DNA of 64,000 nucleotides from Gordionus sp. m RMFG-2023 (taxonomy: Eukaryota > Nematomorpha > Gordioida > Chordodea > Parachordodidae), in NCBI RefSeq assembly GCF_954871325.1, contig NC_088776.1, positions 17,298,052 to 17,362,051 of the forward strand, read 5' to 3'. Made by a program: the position numbers and the translations under genes. Below, one piece after another: positions 35,501 through 49,847 of this stretch (positions within the stretch are counted from its first letter, which is position 1; every line of letters begins with the position of its first letter). The notes beneath the pieces were generated by a model. It was not told the DNA's origin. It saw nothing but the letters and a program-made list of their open reading frames with translations, and made no database searches.

Positions 35501-38500
35501 TCAAAAATTACATCGTAAAATGCAAAAATATTTTGAATTAGGAAAAAAAGACACCTCAATGTATTTAGATGCAATTGATTTCTGAATTGGGATTCAAAAT
35601 TCGATATCAAGTATTTAGTTTTTTTTCTTAGTTGATTGATCTTATTAAGTTTATATTTTTCAGCTGTTATATTTTCATTATGTATTTATTACAGTAAAAA
35701 AATATTATTTGAACTTAAATGATTTTAGTAACTAAAACATAAAGAATAGATAAAAAAATAACTATTTTATTTAATTTTTATTAAAATATTATTTTTGAAC
35801 TCTAAATAATTTATTTTATAAAAGTTTTGTTCTCATATTATTGATAATAAAAAAAAAGGTAAAGATAAAAATGTTAAGTGTTATCTTAGAAAAATTACTA
35901 AAATTATGACAAAAAAATAAAAATATTTAAAACTAGTATTGGTTTCAAGGTCGGAATCAGGTAGCGGGCCTGCGGGGGCGTTAATGAGTATGTCGCTGGC
36001 CAGGATCTGAACTAGCAAGAAACACCAATCCAACACTAATTGATTGTGTCCCCCGCCCGACCCCCCTGAGGTCGTGAGTGGGTACATAGAGGCTATACTA
36101 CTCCCTAGTGAGGAATCTAAATGGGGAGCGTTATTTCCTAACAATGAATTTAGTGCATTTCCCGACGTGACAGAGGCTGAGTTGTAACATGAAGAAAAAA
36201 AGGAATTGGAGGCATTGATGACAAGGTCGATCATCTCGGCTACAATAGAAAGGCGTAGCTCGAAGGCCCGCCTAAGTTCGTTGCGGGTGGAAGAGTTTTC
36301 GGGTAAAAGTAAGACGTGACGATCGTCGTGGCACGTTCGAAGAAGAGTAGTGAGTTGGGTATGAATAGAGCTGAGCAAATAATGACGCTGATCGGAAGTC
36401 GGGGAATCGTGTAAAGATAAAGGGGCGAAGCTTTAAAGTGTGTTTTTAGAGAAAGATGAGAGGTAAAATGTATTTTTAAAGAAAAGTAAAAAATTTTAAT
36501 AAAAGGAAGCAAAGCAAGATATATGGATTAGCCATAATTAAGAAATATTTTGGTATTCTACAAGAATACTACCCAAATATTTTATACTATAGTAGGCCAT
36601 TTAAAAATATCTCTATAAAAATAACCAAATTACAAACTTGGATGTGGCGATGTCGGAGTTGAAGGGATTATGATATGATGCATCCGGCCCTAGTGTAGAA
36701 TTAGAACCGGAGAGGGCATTACCACAAGTAGTAAAGGAATCGAAAGATGGTAAGAAAAGAGCCTTAGACCTAGCTAAACAAGTTCTGACGAGTAACAAGA
36801 AGGGCCCATGGTTGAGAAGAGAAGCGCTTCGCTGTGCATTTTTTTCTCGCTCTAATTTATTGAGAGAAGAAGTGGCCCAATGAGCTCCACTTTCGAGTAC
36901 CTAATGGAGAATTATGGGAGAATTATTAAATAAAACTTACTATCATTAAGTTTTAATCAAAATGATTCGTTTAATTCGAAATAAATACACCCAAATTCAA
37001 ATAATTTGATTAATATAAATATTCTATATATTTATAAAAATGATGAAAACTAAATTATAAATATAATGAAGAGAACATAAAGCTTCATATAATATAACAA
37101 ACCTGACCAGCATATTTAAGCACGCGACCTTGAACTCCAGCAGGAAGTTTAGATATTAAAGGGGCTACAAGCCATATGCCTTCTCGCTTACGTTTTCCTC
37201 CTAATACGCCACGATAAAATCCTTGTTTATTTCTTCTAATCTCAGCATGGCTTATTCCTGCTGCACTTTCAATTGGGCCACTACTCCCAACTCCCTTGTC
37301 GGGCGAAACCGAAAGGGGAGATCGTGGGCTCGCCTGTCGTGGAGTGATGGGACCTGTGGATAAGAGAGAAATGGGGCCAACCCCCAGAGAGATGAGAGGC
37401 TCAGTTGAACCTAGGCAATCTTCATAATCGTCGTATTCAATGTTGTTATTACTAGTCGTGTTGTGAAGGTTAGAGTAAGAGTCTGGTGAAGACAATGAAA
37501 CTGCCGAGTCCAAAACATCATCGTCTTGATAGGCATTGTTAAGTACATCGATATTGTAAGGGGAATTGCAAAAGGTGCCTGAAGATGGTAAGGGAGGCTG
37601 TTTGGGAGATCGCTTATTGCTTTTCGAGCCCCACGAATTTTTGCTGGCAGGAACTAAAAGAAATATAAAAATGTCTCAAATTTTATAAGTATTTTGTTTT
37701 GAATTTTCAAAAGCAAGAACTTTATTTTCAAAACATTTTTCTTTTATCCAGTTATTAGAATACAAGAATACGAAATCAATATCTAATTTATTGTGCTACT
37801 ATCTTTAGGACTATTGTTATTAAATCATTTCATGGCAGGTAAAACCCTTAATATTATTTTTTAACCGATTTAGAAAAATAAAATTTTATAAACAAAAACA
37901 AAAAATTCACATCCTTCCATATAAAAAAGAAATTGGAAAATTTAGATTACATAAAAGAAGAAAGAAAAAAGGGTTATATTTTTATTTTTACCATTTAATT
38001 TGTGATTCGGGGCTCCTGAAGTTGCGCTAAGGGGTGGCCTTCCTCTCTTTCTCCTTTTCTGTCCCGCGTTTGCTCCTCCCCCTCCTCCTCTTCCACCTTT
38101 ACTCCTGCACGCTGATATGACTCCTTTCTCTTTTAAAGGTCTTCCCTGCTTTCCAATAGGAACCTTGTTGATCATCTCTAGCTGATAATTATCATTTTGA
38201 TGATCGATTTCATGGTAGGAGCTTTGGCGATGGGGATCGTGATGGAGATATTCATCTACTTCGGCCCGAAACAAATTCCGTATAAAGGTTGCAGCGCCGT
38301 ATCGTATGGGCAAATTATCGGCGGGGTTAAATTGTGAACGTCTCTGAAATAATTGGACTGCCGAGCGGGCCAGCGCTTCGTAAAGAGGAGCAGCGTCACT
38401 CTCGCGGGCTCCGCGCTGTTTTATAGCTAGCCTTAACTCGAGGTAAGAGGCCCGTAAACTCCAATGGTCTAAATTTGCGAGCACGCGGGATACTTGACGA

Positions 38501-41500
38501 AATGCAACGGGGTCAGAACGGTCCCGGGCGTTTTGGTATGGAGGATAGGGCAGGGAAGAAGATGGGCCGCCATCGGGATAACAGATGAGGTGAAGAAGTT
38601 TGAAGGCCTATTTGTTTAGTGTTATGATTTATGAAATAAAATGATTATAGGATATACAGCTTAGATGTCTGCATTAGGCGGGGTTTCGGCCAGCCCGCCC
38701 ATCTAAGTGGGGGGGGGCGGATGGGCGAATGAAAAATTTTTCGAAAATGGGCAGGCGGGCGGGTTAAAAAAATTTGAAACTATGGGCGGGCTGGGCGGGC
38801 GGGTTAAGGAAATTTGAAATTTTTGTTCAAAAACAAACTAAAAAAAAATAATTGTTTAAAAACTATAATAACAAATAATCAAATAAATATGGATATAATG
38901 GGAAAAACAAATTGTGAAAAAAAAAATAGATTTAATAAAGAAAAGAGCTAAAAATATTATAATTGAAAAATTTGAAATCCATATACTTCATAAAATTTCA
39001 ACATTTTTAATACCAAAGTTCCGACAAATGAGGATGTTGACGTCGGAAGAAATTAATGAAGTAAAAAAACATATTGAAAACATGTTGTATTTGATTTGCA
39101 TCGAAGAATATAACATCGACGTGGATGAAAATCTGATTTTACACCTTTCCCCAAATGCAAAGAGAATAAAATTAAAGGGTATTAATAAATTATAAAATTG
39201 CTTAGCTCTATTAAATGCAATGTTTAAATTAAATAGCATCCGGTTTAAAATTAAACCCCAACATATGGGAGGATGAGGTTGTTACAGAGGAGAGTATTGT
39301 ACCTAATGACATAACAAAATATTTAAATCTTAAAGTAACCAGTTTTGATATGTATAATTTAGCAAAATTTTAAGTTGCATATTATAATTAATTTAAATTA
39401 CTTTATTAAATTTATTATTATTGGTTTCCCTTTTATTTAAAGATCTCAATTGAGGAAGAGGATATACTTCAAACGGATATCCTACTTTGGTGGAAACAAC
39501 AAGAAAGAGATTTGCCAAAGCTATCAAGATTAGCAAGAAAAATATTGGCGATTCCTGCAAATAGTGCTTCGCCCGAACGCGGATTTAGCATTGCTGGAAG
39601 ATTTTTAGAACAAAGAAGAACGTGTTTGAATCCAGAAAATGTCGATTCATTATTATTTTTGCATTATAATTACATATAATATTAATTTTATATTTATATT
39701 TTTTTCATATATATTCAATTTGATCAAATAAATTGTCCATAATTTACATTGATTAGTTTTATATTTATATTAATTTCCTAAATTATAAACTTTTTGTAGA
39801 GGAGTAATGAAATATTTTTATTAGATGCTTAAAAAAATGAAAGAATGACCATAATTAAATTTTATAAGCGGGCTTGGGTTAAAAATTTTTTATAAATAAT
39901 GGGAGGGTAGGTAAAAAATTTTAGACTAATGGGCGGGCGGGTAGGGAATTTTAGACAAATGGGCGGGGCGGGCGGGTATATATTTTTTTTGAAAACTATG
40001 GGCGGGCTGGGCGGGCTGGTTAAATTTTTTTGAAAACTATGGGCAGGCGGGTTAAATTTATTTTAACATTGGATGGGCGGGCTTTTGGTCCAAAAACCCG
40101 CCCAATGCAGACCTCTAATACAGATACCTGCAAACCCGATTTCAAAAATCTGTACAGGGCTAAAAAACGGGCTTATCAAAAAATTGCAAACCTGAGCAGG
40201 ACCGATTTTAATATATAATATCAATTAACCAGTTGAAAAATCACAAGATGGACCATTTAATATCATTTCGATCGCTTCTTATATTTTCAATAATTCTTTA
40301 TAACCATTTATAAAATACCACCAAAATTATTTAAAATGACCAAATTTTAAAAACTCAAGTCAGGCCATAAAATGATCAAAATTTTATAATTCTAGTTGGA
40401 TCAGGGCGGGTCTTACAATAAAAATTTAAATTGGGCCTAAAATAGATTTCTAAAGATTACATCAAAAAATAATGAGCTATATTTCTTTTTCGCTATGTTG
40501 ATTGGATAAATAAATGATTTTAATAGAAGTAACTCTTACCCTTGATCAGATTGATAGTTAAACAAAAAATGTAAGTGCGCCCTTCCTATCATAAAAACTA
40601 TTTAATATAAGTAAAGATTATAATACTTAGGAAAACGTTTCTTTGAGAACGCCTAAATAAAAAAAAATCAACTTTCTAATATCACGATAATAGTAGATAA
40701 ATATTTTTAAAAAACACACTGCACACTATTTAACAAAAATTATAATAAACAGCTAGTGAGAATAAGAAGAAATGTTCTAATAAAGATAAATTCTTTTAAA
40801 AGACTCGAATTTTACTTGCTTATGAGACAATAAAGGGTCCAATAACAATTGATCCGAACATATTCCATCTGGATCCTTTAAAAAAAGCTCTTTCACCCAT
40901 TCTTGATCGGTCAAAATAAGTAAAACTTCTTGAGAAAATTGATTAAATCTATATTTTTTTTTTGTAAATTATAAAACATAACATTTTTAAATTTTAGAAA
41001 TAAAAATCAACATCATAAAACATCCTACTCTAGGTTAAAAAAAAATGTAGTTCCTTTATGTAAAGTTAAATGTTCGATTTTTTTAAAATTTAATAATCAA
41101 CTTAATGATTACCTCAAACTTAAGATTTCTCCAACTTTTTCGAAATCCCAATAAGTATTATACACCGAATCAGGATCAGGTGTTTTACCGAATCTAGATT
41201 TGAACTTTGATACCCTTTTACGTCTTTCGCTATTTGATACTGAGTCAGTTACGGAGATCGAAGAAGCTTTAAATAATTTTAATTATTTTATGGAAAACTA
41301 TTTTATTAGAGTAATCTAATAGTAGAGGTTGCTATTTTTGAAACTAAAAAATGTTTATGACTTCTAGGAATTAGACAACTTAAACACAAATGATTCCTAA
41401 TAACCAATATGGAAAATTATGTATTGAGCACAATTTCACCCATCCAAATGTTAAGTTATTAAATTGTTGTAATAATCAATCATAGTATAAAACTTCAAGT

Positions 41501-44500
41501 CAAAAGAAATTCAGCCCCTTGAACTTCCGGTTTTAATATATAACGAAATAATGTTATAAAAAAAATGTTTCTTAAGGTTTAAATTAAATTATTTTAATAA
41601 AATTTTCCTAATTTAGCAAAATGTTTATCGAATATGCTTCCTAAATTCAATTATTATTTTTTTTACTCTAGCACGGCTACTTAATATGTTGCGAACTAAC
41701 AAATTTGTTTTGGTACCGAATGAGTTCCCCCAGGAAGAGCTCAAAAGCAATCCTCTTTTAACATTGAATAATCCTAAATTTTAAATTAAAAATAAATGGA
41801 AAATAACTTAATATTAGCGCTTTGAAAACGGCGAGAAGAGCTCCTATAGATATGCCATGCTGGTAAGAGATCAGGTTCTGCCGCTCGTACATTTCGTCAA
41901 AAATATCGGCGAATGACCTAAGTTCATCTTCGTGTTTTTCTAAAATTGTGTTAGAAGTAGGTTCCTGGGTTGTAGTTATGTCTCGAGTTAAAAGCGTGAT
42001 TATATCGTAAGGAATATTCATTACTTTTATATTAGAAACTTCGACAGGCGAGTTGCTAGCGGAATTGATGTTGTCCGAAATTTTTTCATGACTGTTATGC
42101 ATTATGATCGAGTCACTATTGTTGGAGTGAGCCAAGTAATTATTTGTGGCTTGAGTGGGTTCGTCGAAAACATTATTTGGAACATTAATCGATATACCAA
42201 AATCATCATTTTGGGTAGTATTTTGGACTTTGATTCGATTTTCTGGTGTATTATTACAATACGATTGTTGGAATATACGGACCAATTTGGAATCGGAGAC
42301 CAAGGCAGAGGCATCTCGGGGATCGGTATGATCAGTAAAACGAGAAGCGGGAAAAGATTTAAAAAGACGGTATAGTAGATAGCAAGTTAAACGAGCCCCT
42401 GACTCGGCAGGAATGTCCTTCAGGGGACGGTTAAAAGTAATTGGGTTAGAGTGCTCACCATTCTCATCCAGAGAGTCCAATTCTGGACTAAGAACAGAAT
42501 TTGCGGGTATAGTATCGGAACGTTGATTAGAAGCGGCGGGTGGAGGAGGGCATGCGGCAGCTAGCAGCGAAGGCAGGGCAACATGCTTAATGAAGTCTTC
42601 GAGCGAGAAAATATGCCGAAGAACGAGGGTTAGACAAAGGGTGGCCAGAGCGTCGTAGAAAAGCATCAGTTTATCAAGACGACCCGATTCAGAGAAGGCT
42701 TTGGTCAAGTTACGGGCTACTACTACAAAATTGTTGTAGCCCACACTGCTAGTTCCTCCCGCTAGAGTAGAGGCGTTAAGAGGTGAAGATTGGAAATGAG
42801 GGTGTTGTAGTTGAGCATGTTGATGGTGCATATGGTGGGTGGGACAACAAAGGGCCTTGAAAGCTCCGAGCCATTCACCGTTGAAAAGAGGCGGGTTACC
42901 GATGGAAGAGGGAGGAAGCGGGAAGGTAGATGAGTCCAGAGAAGTAGAAATTTGATGTTTGAGGGAATTGTTTTTCTTATTAGTACGCTTGGCAGTAGAG
43001 AAACCGAGGGAATCTGCCCCAGCTGCTGCCAAGTTTTTGGGGTTCTGATATTGGCAAGTGACCTCGGCGCAAAACCTGATCAGAACTCGTAGATCAGCTA
43101 GTGTCTCGTAATGCATAGAACCACATTTAGCAATGTCCATCGTCTCGTGTTGTAAATGGGGAGGGTCAGAAACGAGCCGGCCCATCATCGTAAGGAGCGA
43201 GTTGCAAACGAAGCTGTACCTTTTAGATGGGTGGCCGTCGAGTTGCCCCAAGGCACTAGCATAAGATTCGTCCTTGTCTTCAAGTGAGGCTACCACACGG
43301 TACGAGTCATGAAAACTAGCTCTGTCCAACTTGAAATTATGGGGTGCTGCTGAGCTGGCCAAGCTCCAGTACTGGATATGACTTATCAGGTAAAAAGGGT
43401 CCCACCATGGATGGTGTAGGGTGGGCGGAGATGGCGCGGGGGCGACTATTCCATACATTGTGCGTTTAATTTCGGCCATCAAGGGCACGGCCACCTCCAA
43501 TACAACTTTGTTCCAACTAGGCGAGGCTTCCCGCAACACGTAGCAAGAACTCCACAAATCGTACACGAAGCTATAAATAGAACGCATAAATGAGCAAGAG
43601 CCCTGTGGCACCTCACCTATCTCGCGACAAAAGGCCAATACACTACGAAAAACGCGTATAACATCGTTATTCTCACTACCATTTGGGAATGTAACAATGT
43701 TTGGCAGTGGTTGGGCTAAGGTTACGAATCTCGAAAAGTGAAACCTCAATGTCCCAGTCAGCTGGGCACATAGTTTAACTGGATAAAAGCCCCAGTCCGC
43801 CATTATGGCGGCATCATTGACGTGACTCTGCTGTTGACCTATTGGTGTTCGGACGGCTTTAATTGCGTCTATCACATGCCTGTGAACATGAGCGAGTTCT
43901 AGAAGAGCGTCTGATGCGGCATTGGTGATAGCAGCATGGTTCCCACAAGCATGTGCTAATTCGAATAAACGCGCTGTGGAGCGTAGGCATGGTAATAAAT
44001 CTGAACGCGCATCGGCAAATTTACGAAGGGTGGCAACAAAAAATTTTAAGGCCCGGGTCGTGGCGCGCCATTTGTCAGCAATAGGAAAACAAGAGAAAAC
44101 TCGTAAAACATCTAAAGGGTTTTGAGTAGAGTTGTGTTTTGTCGTATCTTATTCATCAATAGGTAAATAATTTTGTATAATATGTTTAATTTATTGTATG
44201 CATTTTATCTACTCTAAAATCCTACCTTCTGCCTCAATGTGGCGGGGATGTGGCAACATCTCTGGGTGACTACTAAGAGTTTAGGGTGGGAAGAAAATTA
44301 GCCTGTTCTAGTAATATCATTTTTATAAAATTTCCTCCCTCCTGCCAAAAAATAAATATATCACGATAAACAATAATCTGAGAGAAAAATAAGAAAAGTT
44401 TAATAATTTTTAAAATAACGACTATAATTCAAAATTCTAGAAAAAAGCATTTTTATATAAAGTGAAAACCAAAATTATTAATAATATAGCTAAAGGTCTA

Positions 44501-47500
44501 TAATAAGTGGGCTTAAAGATTTCCAATAAAATTTATGACGGAAAAACAATAAATTGTGCCCTCCCATAGAAAATCCTGGATACGCCTATGGGCCATTCCA
44601 CGTCAAATCGATCACGATTCGACCGACCCCTTTTAAAATTGTTAAAAATTTCTGGAATTATTTAGAAGGGTAAATAAATGAGAAAGCCGTTTATTTTAGC
44701 TCTCTAGCACACATGGTTCCCGAGATATAGGGGCTCATAGGTACAAAAAAGAGCCACTTTGGAATCTGTAAAATTTTTAAAAAGCTTATATCTCAAGAAC
44801 TATTTATAGTAAAAAGATATATAATATATCATATTGTAGGTAAAAATAATCTCTAAAAGGCTATCAAAAAATAATAAAAATTGGCGCCAATTTGAATCTT
44901 TAACTTCCGGTTTATCTAAAATGCTTTACCTGTATTTTTAAGCAAAAAAGGGAGTTTGTTTTCGAAATTTTTTTATTGCTTTTTATTTAGACACCTTTTA
45001 TAAATATATATAGGATGTCAAAACTTTGGCGACGCTATCGACTCCAAAAATTTAAAAAAATAATAGATGGCGCTTTATGAAATTACGGATTTTGGTTAAA
45101 ATTTTGCTGCAAACTTATCAATAAAACGGATATTTTCACTTTTTATACTAAAAATATTTTAAATTTCTATTAAATATACTAAATAAATTGAGGGGCAGTG
45201 TGGGTAAATGCCCATTAGACACTTAATAATGTAATATATTTCCAATAATAAAATCTTTTGTATAATTTTTTTATTATTCATTCATATTAATAATATAGAA
45301 ATAGAGATAGACAATCATATTCATTCCATAATTTAAAATTTGTGAAATGTTATATTTAATATTTGCGATTCTGTTGAATTAGAATAAAATTTTGTTTCAA
45401 TTTTATCCTGAGAAATTGGATAAAAAGCATGAAATTTTTGCGTCCCTGGTATAGTACGGGCTTTGTCGAATCTCTCTTTTAAAATTATTTGTTCTTTCTC
45501 ATATTCATCTTCCATAATATAGGAGAACTCTATTCCTTAATAAAAAAATTATAATATATATATTAATAAATTATAAATCATATACCTTTTATATTTTCCT
45601 TACAATAGGCAAAAAACTCTTTAGGAGAAGTTATTTGTTCTGAAGTAGGTCTTTGTAAACTTGCTCTAGCCACTAAACGCTTGACGGTACCTCCGACCCC
45701 CGTCACAAGCTGATTTGCCATGAGATGTAGCCCAGAAATGCCACTCAGCTTTTATCTCGAAATCATATTCATGGTGGCAAAGATTGATTAAATTTTTCCG
45801 ATTTTTATATTGAGCTGCTGCTCCATCTGAAAAATAGAAGAATTTTTTTGGCAGGCATTGAAATTTCTTTGTTAAGTATTGAACTAAATATTTTTGGAAT
45901 ATATGAACCGCAATTGTATTATGAACGAGAGATTCAGATATTATTACGAAACTTAAATGATTTAAATTATTAAGTGACTTGTAATAAATGACAAAAGGAT
46001 GAATGGTAACTTGAGATTTATTCCAGTGAAATCCCTGTACTTCATCTTGAACCACAAAGGCATAATTTTCAGCAAAATCTGCCTGCACGATATATTCTCC
46101 TTCCTTTAAATTAATTTTAAGAGAATTCATGAATATTGTTTGCTGCTTTGTTATGAATGAGTGTAATAGTAAAATATTTAGCTTTTCGAAAAGCGTTTCT
46201 AAAAAATTAAAGGTTGATGAAGTGATAGTTAAAAGATCTGTACGATCTGTTGTTACCCATTGCTTGTAGGTAATAATATATTCGATATCAATTGAATATA
46301 ATATTTCACTTATCATGGCCTTTAAATTAGAAGATCCAGGGCATTGAGCACAATCACCAAAAAAACATTTTGGTATTTGGATATTTCTTTTCACGTAAGC
46401 GTTTTATTTTAATGGGAGATTCCCCAATTGATTGTAGGGATATATTAATGTTTTCAATTGCCTCTTGATTAACTATATGAGGAGGAGAATCAATATCATT
46501 GTCATTATAAGGAAGCTTTGCTAATTTTTATCGGCATGAAGAGCATATTAGCATATTTAAATTGATTGGTAAATTGTTTTTGGTCATCTAAGGTTGAATC
46601 TTTCTTAGATTTTTGCGATAATATGCATGTTTTTGTAAATTAAATGGGTTACAACATCTTGATATTTTAATATTTGGTATATCCATCTTTTATATAGAAT
46701 AAAATTTTATTTAATTTGAACCTAGAATATGGCTTGTTTAAAATTAATCTGATCGAAAAAAAAATTATATTAAACAGAAAGAGAGATTGTTTTAAACTTT
46801 TAATTTTTTAAAATATTATTATCGTAAAATATAATCGATAATATGTCTAAAATATAAATTCTTTTTTAATGCAGCTGGTATACATTATCGTGCCAAAAAG
46901 TCATTCGCTGTTATAGTAGTAAAGCAGAGATCTAAAATATGTAAAAAAATTTAAGGATGGTGGGGGGGGGAGCAGAACTGGAAAATTTTATCGCATTTCT
47001 TATAAACTTATAAATATTTTCATTTTTAGAAATAATATTTTTTAAACATTAGCGCCATCTATTTTTTTTTACGATTTTTGATAAAAATGTATATTTTGGA
47101 AGAGTCGATAGCGTCGCCAAGGTTTTGACATCATACATATATTTATAAAAGGTGTCTAAATAAAAAGCAATAAAAAAATTTCGAAAACAAACTCCCTTTT
47201 TTGCTTAAAAATACAGGTAAAGCATTATAGGTAAACCGGAAGTTAAAGACTCAAATTGGCTTCAATTTTTATTTTATTTTGATAGTCCTTTAGAGATTTT
47301 ATTTACCTACAATATGATATATTATATTATACTTTACTATAAATATTTCTTGAGATATAAGCATTTTAAAAATTTTACAGATTCCAAATTGGCTCTTTTT
47401 TGTACCTATAAGCCCCTATATCTCATCAAGAACCAGGTGTGCTAGCGAGCTAAAATAAACGGCTTTCTCTTTTATTTCCCCTTCTAAATAATTCCAGAAA

Positions 47501-49815
47501 TTTTTAACAATTTTAAAAGGGGTCGGTCGAAAATGGGCCTTTTTTGATCGATTTGACATGGAATCTATGCGTAAATGAAATGGATGACATGAGAATAATG
47601 GGTCTTACTAAATAGCTATCACTAGGATTGTCAAAAGTAGAGAAAAGGGATCAGAGAAAGCTGGCTTAACCAAGTAAACCTGGAAAAGCGCCATTAGACG
47701 ATGAAGAAAAGTATACATTATATGTGTTTTCCAAAAATTATTTATAAATGATATTTTTTGAATAATAATTATTACCTATACTTTTATTTAAGTATATATT
47801 TATAAAAATGAATATAAATAATTAAAATTTTGGCAAAAATGATTAAATGTTTACATTAAATTCGATGCCCTATCATTCCATTCTAATATAATATCATGGC
47901 CTTATTATTATAAAGTTCTAACTCCGATCAATTTAAGAAAACAGAAATTTTAAATTAACAAAACAACAAAAAATACAAATAAATAAAATTTCAATCCAGA
48001 TGTGATAATTATTTTTTTTTAATTGTTATATTTTTGTGGCTTTTTTATCAAATTTATTTAATATTTTTAAAAAGTGAATGTTTTTGCTGTATTCGTGTAA
48101 AAGTTATTCTTTTAAAAAAACATTTTTCCATTAATTTTTCCTAATATTTCAGTAACTATTTGCTTGTTATTTTTATAAAAAAAAGGAACATGTATTTTTT
48201 TTTAATATACTAATTGATAAAGGTATCAAACTACCCGTTACAGTAGCCTCTTAAGAAGTTTAAAATTCTTACTGATGAAAAAAGTCCATAGTTGGAGAAA
48301 AACAAAAAAATATATAAGTATAATCAAAATAATTATAAAACGTTAATATTTTATTACATAAAAGTACAATTAAATATTTTAAATATATTAAATACAAAGG
48401 TTTAAATTGGAGGGGGCCTCATAAAGATAAGATTATGATACAATCTCAATTCGATGATGAAGCGAGAACCTTATAATAATCAAGCAATTTAATCATAATT
48501 TTATTAAAAAATGCATTTGTTAAATTATCAAATAAATTATTAAAATCTCTGATTTTAAATTATACCTATTATTATTTTTAAAAAACGTAATTAATAATTA
48601 GCATGTCGCATCATCATTTAAATATAACAAACTTTGAAATAGAGGAACGCGGATCGGAATTATAGCAGATGATAGCGTGTCGATATCTCGTTTAACGCGA
48701 GTCGCCATGTGTCCTATACCAAACAGAGTCTTACGGCGAGTGGTTACGTCGCGTGAAGCGAAAACGGGAAAGTGGTAAAGGTATTGATAATGTTTAGAAA
48801 AAGCGCGAATATTATTGTTATTTTGAGAGAAATTTTCTTCGGTAGTAGTATGAAGGTTACAATTCGGATTCCTTGAGAGACTGGGATGATTGGGAGAAGC
48901 GGGAGAGGGAGTAAAAGGGGAAGTAAGAGAGAGAGAAGAGGAACAAAAACCAGCCAAAGCGAATGGATGGATGAACACGTTAGGGGAGTCTGAATATTTA
49001 GATATAATTAATTTACATTAAAATGTATAACTAAATTAAACTCAATATAACTTTCTATTGTGAGAACCTTTTTAATTAGTATTTTAGCTTAAAATTAAAA
49101 TTTTAATAAATCTGAAATCATTTGGGACAAAAAAGTGTGATTAAAAACCATAAGTGCTCATATTTATTAAGGGGTCAAATTTGTCAATATATAGTATATA
49201 CCTATGAGAGAATGATTTAGATAAATCTCGTATCTTACGTAATAAAGGAGTGTGAATTAATTATTTGAATTGTTTTACAAATTATTTGAAACATACAATA
49301 TTCGAATTATTAGAAAAAATAATGATAAAATTTAAAGACAAATATTTAACCCACCGAATATATTGTAATTTAGAATGGTAATTAGATTTCGGTGTCTATG
49401 GTGTTTTATATGTATCAATATCAATAATTTACAATTAAAAATACGAAAACATTATAAAAGAAAAGAAGCTACAAAAATTGTATTTCATCGGAAAATTTTA
49501 TGATTATTGATTAAAAGTGTAAAGAATGAAAATGTTTGATTTTTTTAAAAAAAACGAACATTCATTAATTCGAAATGAAATAATTAATTATTGGTAATCT
49601 TAATAATTAAACCCGTATTGCGTATCTAGTATATAAATAATATCGGAAAATACTTATTTAATAAATTTGTTGGCAAAATATTTGAAGTGATATTTCAAAG
49701 TAGTAAAAACACTATAATACTATTTATCTTCATATATATGTCTATCTATTCGCAATTTTTTTTATTTTATGCATTTGAAATTTCGATATAAAAATAATAA
49801 TACTCAATTAAAACC

Positions 49816-49847
<32 letters not shown>

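Larger units (their letters stand above)
44211..47710 (+). mobile_element. Second copy of the 29041 LINE, deleted, hosting a TIR transposon
   Basis: 44211-44290 matches the 5' leader of the LINE at 29041 (CTAAAATCCTACCTTC, then AATGTGGCGGGG and GTGGCAAC). 47578-47710 matches its 3' end (AGAAAGCTGGCTTAACCAAG, AAACCTGGAAA, GAAGAAAA tail). Degenerate 15-bp flanks GTATGCATTTTATCT and GTATACATTATATGT may be the old target duplication. The middle is lost or replaced, and the TIR element 44591-47565 sits inside. Confidence 0.7.

Noticed and set aside
42088-42375. 95-codon open frame antisense to the large MED12 exon
   Set aside because: It overlaps strongly conserved MED12 coding sequence in another frame and has no family similarity: a shadow.
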